Assembly (NCBI RefSeq): GCF_000379805.1
Contig: NZ_KB903565.1
Coordinates: 5,883 to 38,647, forward strand
Source of the DNA: Lewinella cohaerens DSM 23179
Lineage (GTDB): Bacteria > Bacteroidota > Bacteroidia > Chitinophagales > Saprospiraceae
Length of the DNA: 32,765 bases
Direction of reading: 5' to 3'
Shown: one piece after another, positions 31,723 through 32,765 of the stretch
Numbering within the stretch: the stretch's first letter is position 1
How the letters are laid out: each line of letters starts with the position of its first letter
The notes under the pieces: generated by a model
Told to the model about the DNA's origin: nothing
Database searches by the model: none
The model's input: only the letters and a program-made list of their open reading frames with translations
Made by a program: the position numbers and the translations under genes

Positions 31723-32765
31723 ATGGCTAAAGCAATTGCGAATCGAGACGAGGATTATTCTCAATGGTACATTGACATTGTAAAAAAAGCAAACCTTGCT
31801 GACAATTCCGCTGTGCGGGGATGTATGGTAATTAAGCCTTATGGCTACGCACTCTGGGAAAACATGCGTGATCAGTTGGACAAAATGTTCAAGGAAACCG
31901 GTCACGTCAATGCTTACTTCCCTCTCTTTGTACCTAAGAGCTTATTTGAAGCTGAGGAAAAAAATGCCGAAGGCTTTGCGAAGGAATGTGCGGTAGTAAC
32001 CCATTATCGGCTCAAAAACAACCCGGATGAGCCAGGGAAATTAATGGTAGACCCTGAGGCAAAGTTGGAGGAAGAATTGGTCGTTCGTCCTACAAGCGAG
32101 GCGATCATCTGGAATACTTACCGTGATTGGATCAATTCTTATCGTGATCTACCTTTGCTGATCAACCAATGGGCAAATGTCGTTCGTTGGGAAATGCGGA
32201 CACGCCTGTTTTTAAGAACCGCCGAATTTCTTTGGCAGGAAGGGCATACCGCTCATTCAACCAAAGAGGAAGCTATTGAAGAAGCAAAGCGTATGCAGGA
32301 TGTATACGCTCAGTTTGCGGAAGAATACATGGCAATGCCTGTTGTCCGTGGAACCAAGTCTGAAAGCGAACGTTTTGCCGGTGCGGATGATACTTACACC
32401 ATCGAAGCACTGATGCAGGATGGTAAAGCTTTACAGGCAGGTACTTCTCACTTTTTGGGGCAGAATTTTGCGAAAGCTTTTGATGTTAAATTTTCAAATG
32501 AAAATAACAGGGAAGAGTATGTTTGGGCAACATCCTGGGGAGTATCTACCCGCTTGATTGGTGGCCTGATTATGACACATTCTGATAATGAAGGCTTAGT
32601 ACTACCTCCTAAGTTGGCTCCGGTGCAAGTGGTGATCATTCCTATTCCAAAACCAGGAGCAGAGATTGATGAGGTAGCTGAAAAGCTAATGAAAGAATTG
32701 AAAGCCAAAGGTATCCGTGTACAATATGACACCGACGCCAAGAAGCGGCCTGGGTTTAAATTTGC
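31723..32765 (+). CDS. proS: Prolyl-tRNA synthetase (archaeal/eukaryal type), 3' end cut by window edge
   Basis: The open frame runs from the ATG at 31723 to the window edge, giving 347 codons of a protein of about 490 residues. It matches the ProS type 3 architecture: N-terminal [32 protein letters not shown], the class II motif 1 region ending [18 protein letters not shown] (split as [10 protein letters not shown]) and motif 2 [19 protein letters not shown]. Later are [26 protein letters not shown] and the [19 protein letters not shown] motif 3 region, followed by the start of the anticodon-binding domain ([12 protein letters not shown]). The insertion domain of the bacterial-type ProRS is absent, as expected for this form. 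It charges tRNA-Pro in translation. Confidence 0.95.
   Translation, partial: MAKAIANRDEDYSQWYIDIVKKANLADNSAVRGCMVIKPYGYALWENMRDQLDKMFKETGHVNAYFPLFVPKSLFEAEEKNAEGFAKECAVVTHYRLKNNPDEPGKLMVDPEAKLEEELVVRPTSEAIIWNTYRDWINSYRDLPLLINQWANVVRWEMRTRLFLRTAEFLWQEGHTAHSTKEEAIEEAKRMQDVYAQFAEEYMAMPVVRGTKSESERFAGADDTYTIEALMQDGKALQAGTSHFLGQNFAKAFDVKFSNENNREEYVWATSWGVSTRLIGGLIMTHSDNEGLVLPPKLAPVQVVIIPIPKPGAEIDEVAEKLMKELKAKGIRVQYDTDAKKRPGFKF

Overview
The window looks like chromosome from a Bacteroidota bacterium, most likely of the Saprospiria (Lewinella/Haliscomenobacter-like) group. This rests on a SusC/RagA receptor, an M1 peptidase with a C-terminal type IX secretion (T9SS) sorting domain, a carboxypeptidase-regulatory-domain surface protein, a FadL-type porin, an archaeal/eukaryal-type ProRS, and several intergenic matches to the Bacteroidota -7 box TAnnTTTG. 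The genus is an inference. I see no CRISPR array, rRNA, tRNA, phage module or transposase.

Layout. 1-5.7 kb (minus strand): 5' part of a SusC-type TonB-dependent receptor, a DUF2064 GT-A-like protein, and a secreted M1 aminopeptidase. 5.76-7.67 kb (plus): secreted amidohydrolase, ACT-domain protein and a 69-aa membrane protein, joined by overlapping stop/start codons. 7.7-10.6 kb: a small protein that may be a methyltransferase fragment (minus), a DCC-family thiol-disulfide protein and an MFS transporter (plus), ending at a perfect 20-bp terminator. 10.6-15.2 kb (minus): 2-oxoglutarate dehydrogenase E1 followed by the ABC-F ATPase EttA. 15.7-18.8 kb: alpha/beta hydrolase, recO, a secreted two-repeat protein behind a MITE-like element, and a small conserved protein. 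18.9-20.7 kb (plus): an ATP-grasp-like protein and a PD-(D/E)XK-like protein. 20.8-22.7 kb (minus): a surface protein and rnhB. 22.9-25.0 kb: hppD and ppx, converging. 25.2-28.2 kb (plus): argE-like M20 deacylase, acyl-CoA thioesterase and argH in one tight cluster. 28.3-31.4 kb (minus): FadL-type porin and a highly repetitive secreted protein. 31.7 kb to the end: proS, cut by the window edge.

Most genes are housekeeping (TCA cycle, arginine synthesis, tyrosine catabolism, recombination repair, translation) mixed with envelope proteins. The less ordinary material is mainly intergenic: a 164-bp element with inverted ends at 17.6 kb, two copies of a 54-nt repeat (8.2 and 15.3 kb) each just upstream of a minus-strand gene, a 22-nt-arm dyad ending 5 nt before the ATP-grasp gene, a symmetric divergent promoter palindrome at 5.74 kb, and a shared GCGCAATA leader motif. 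Among proteins, the least explained are the ATP-grasp/PD-(D/E)XK pair and the 69-aa protein that resembles one helix of cytochrome oxidase subunit I without its haem ligands. I did not find a clear self-contained novel system. These are the places I would look first.
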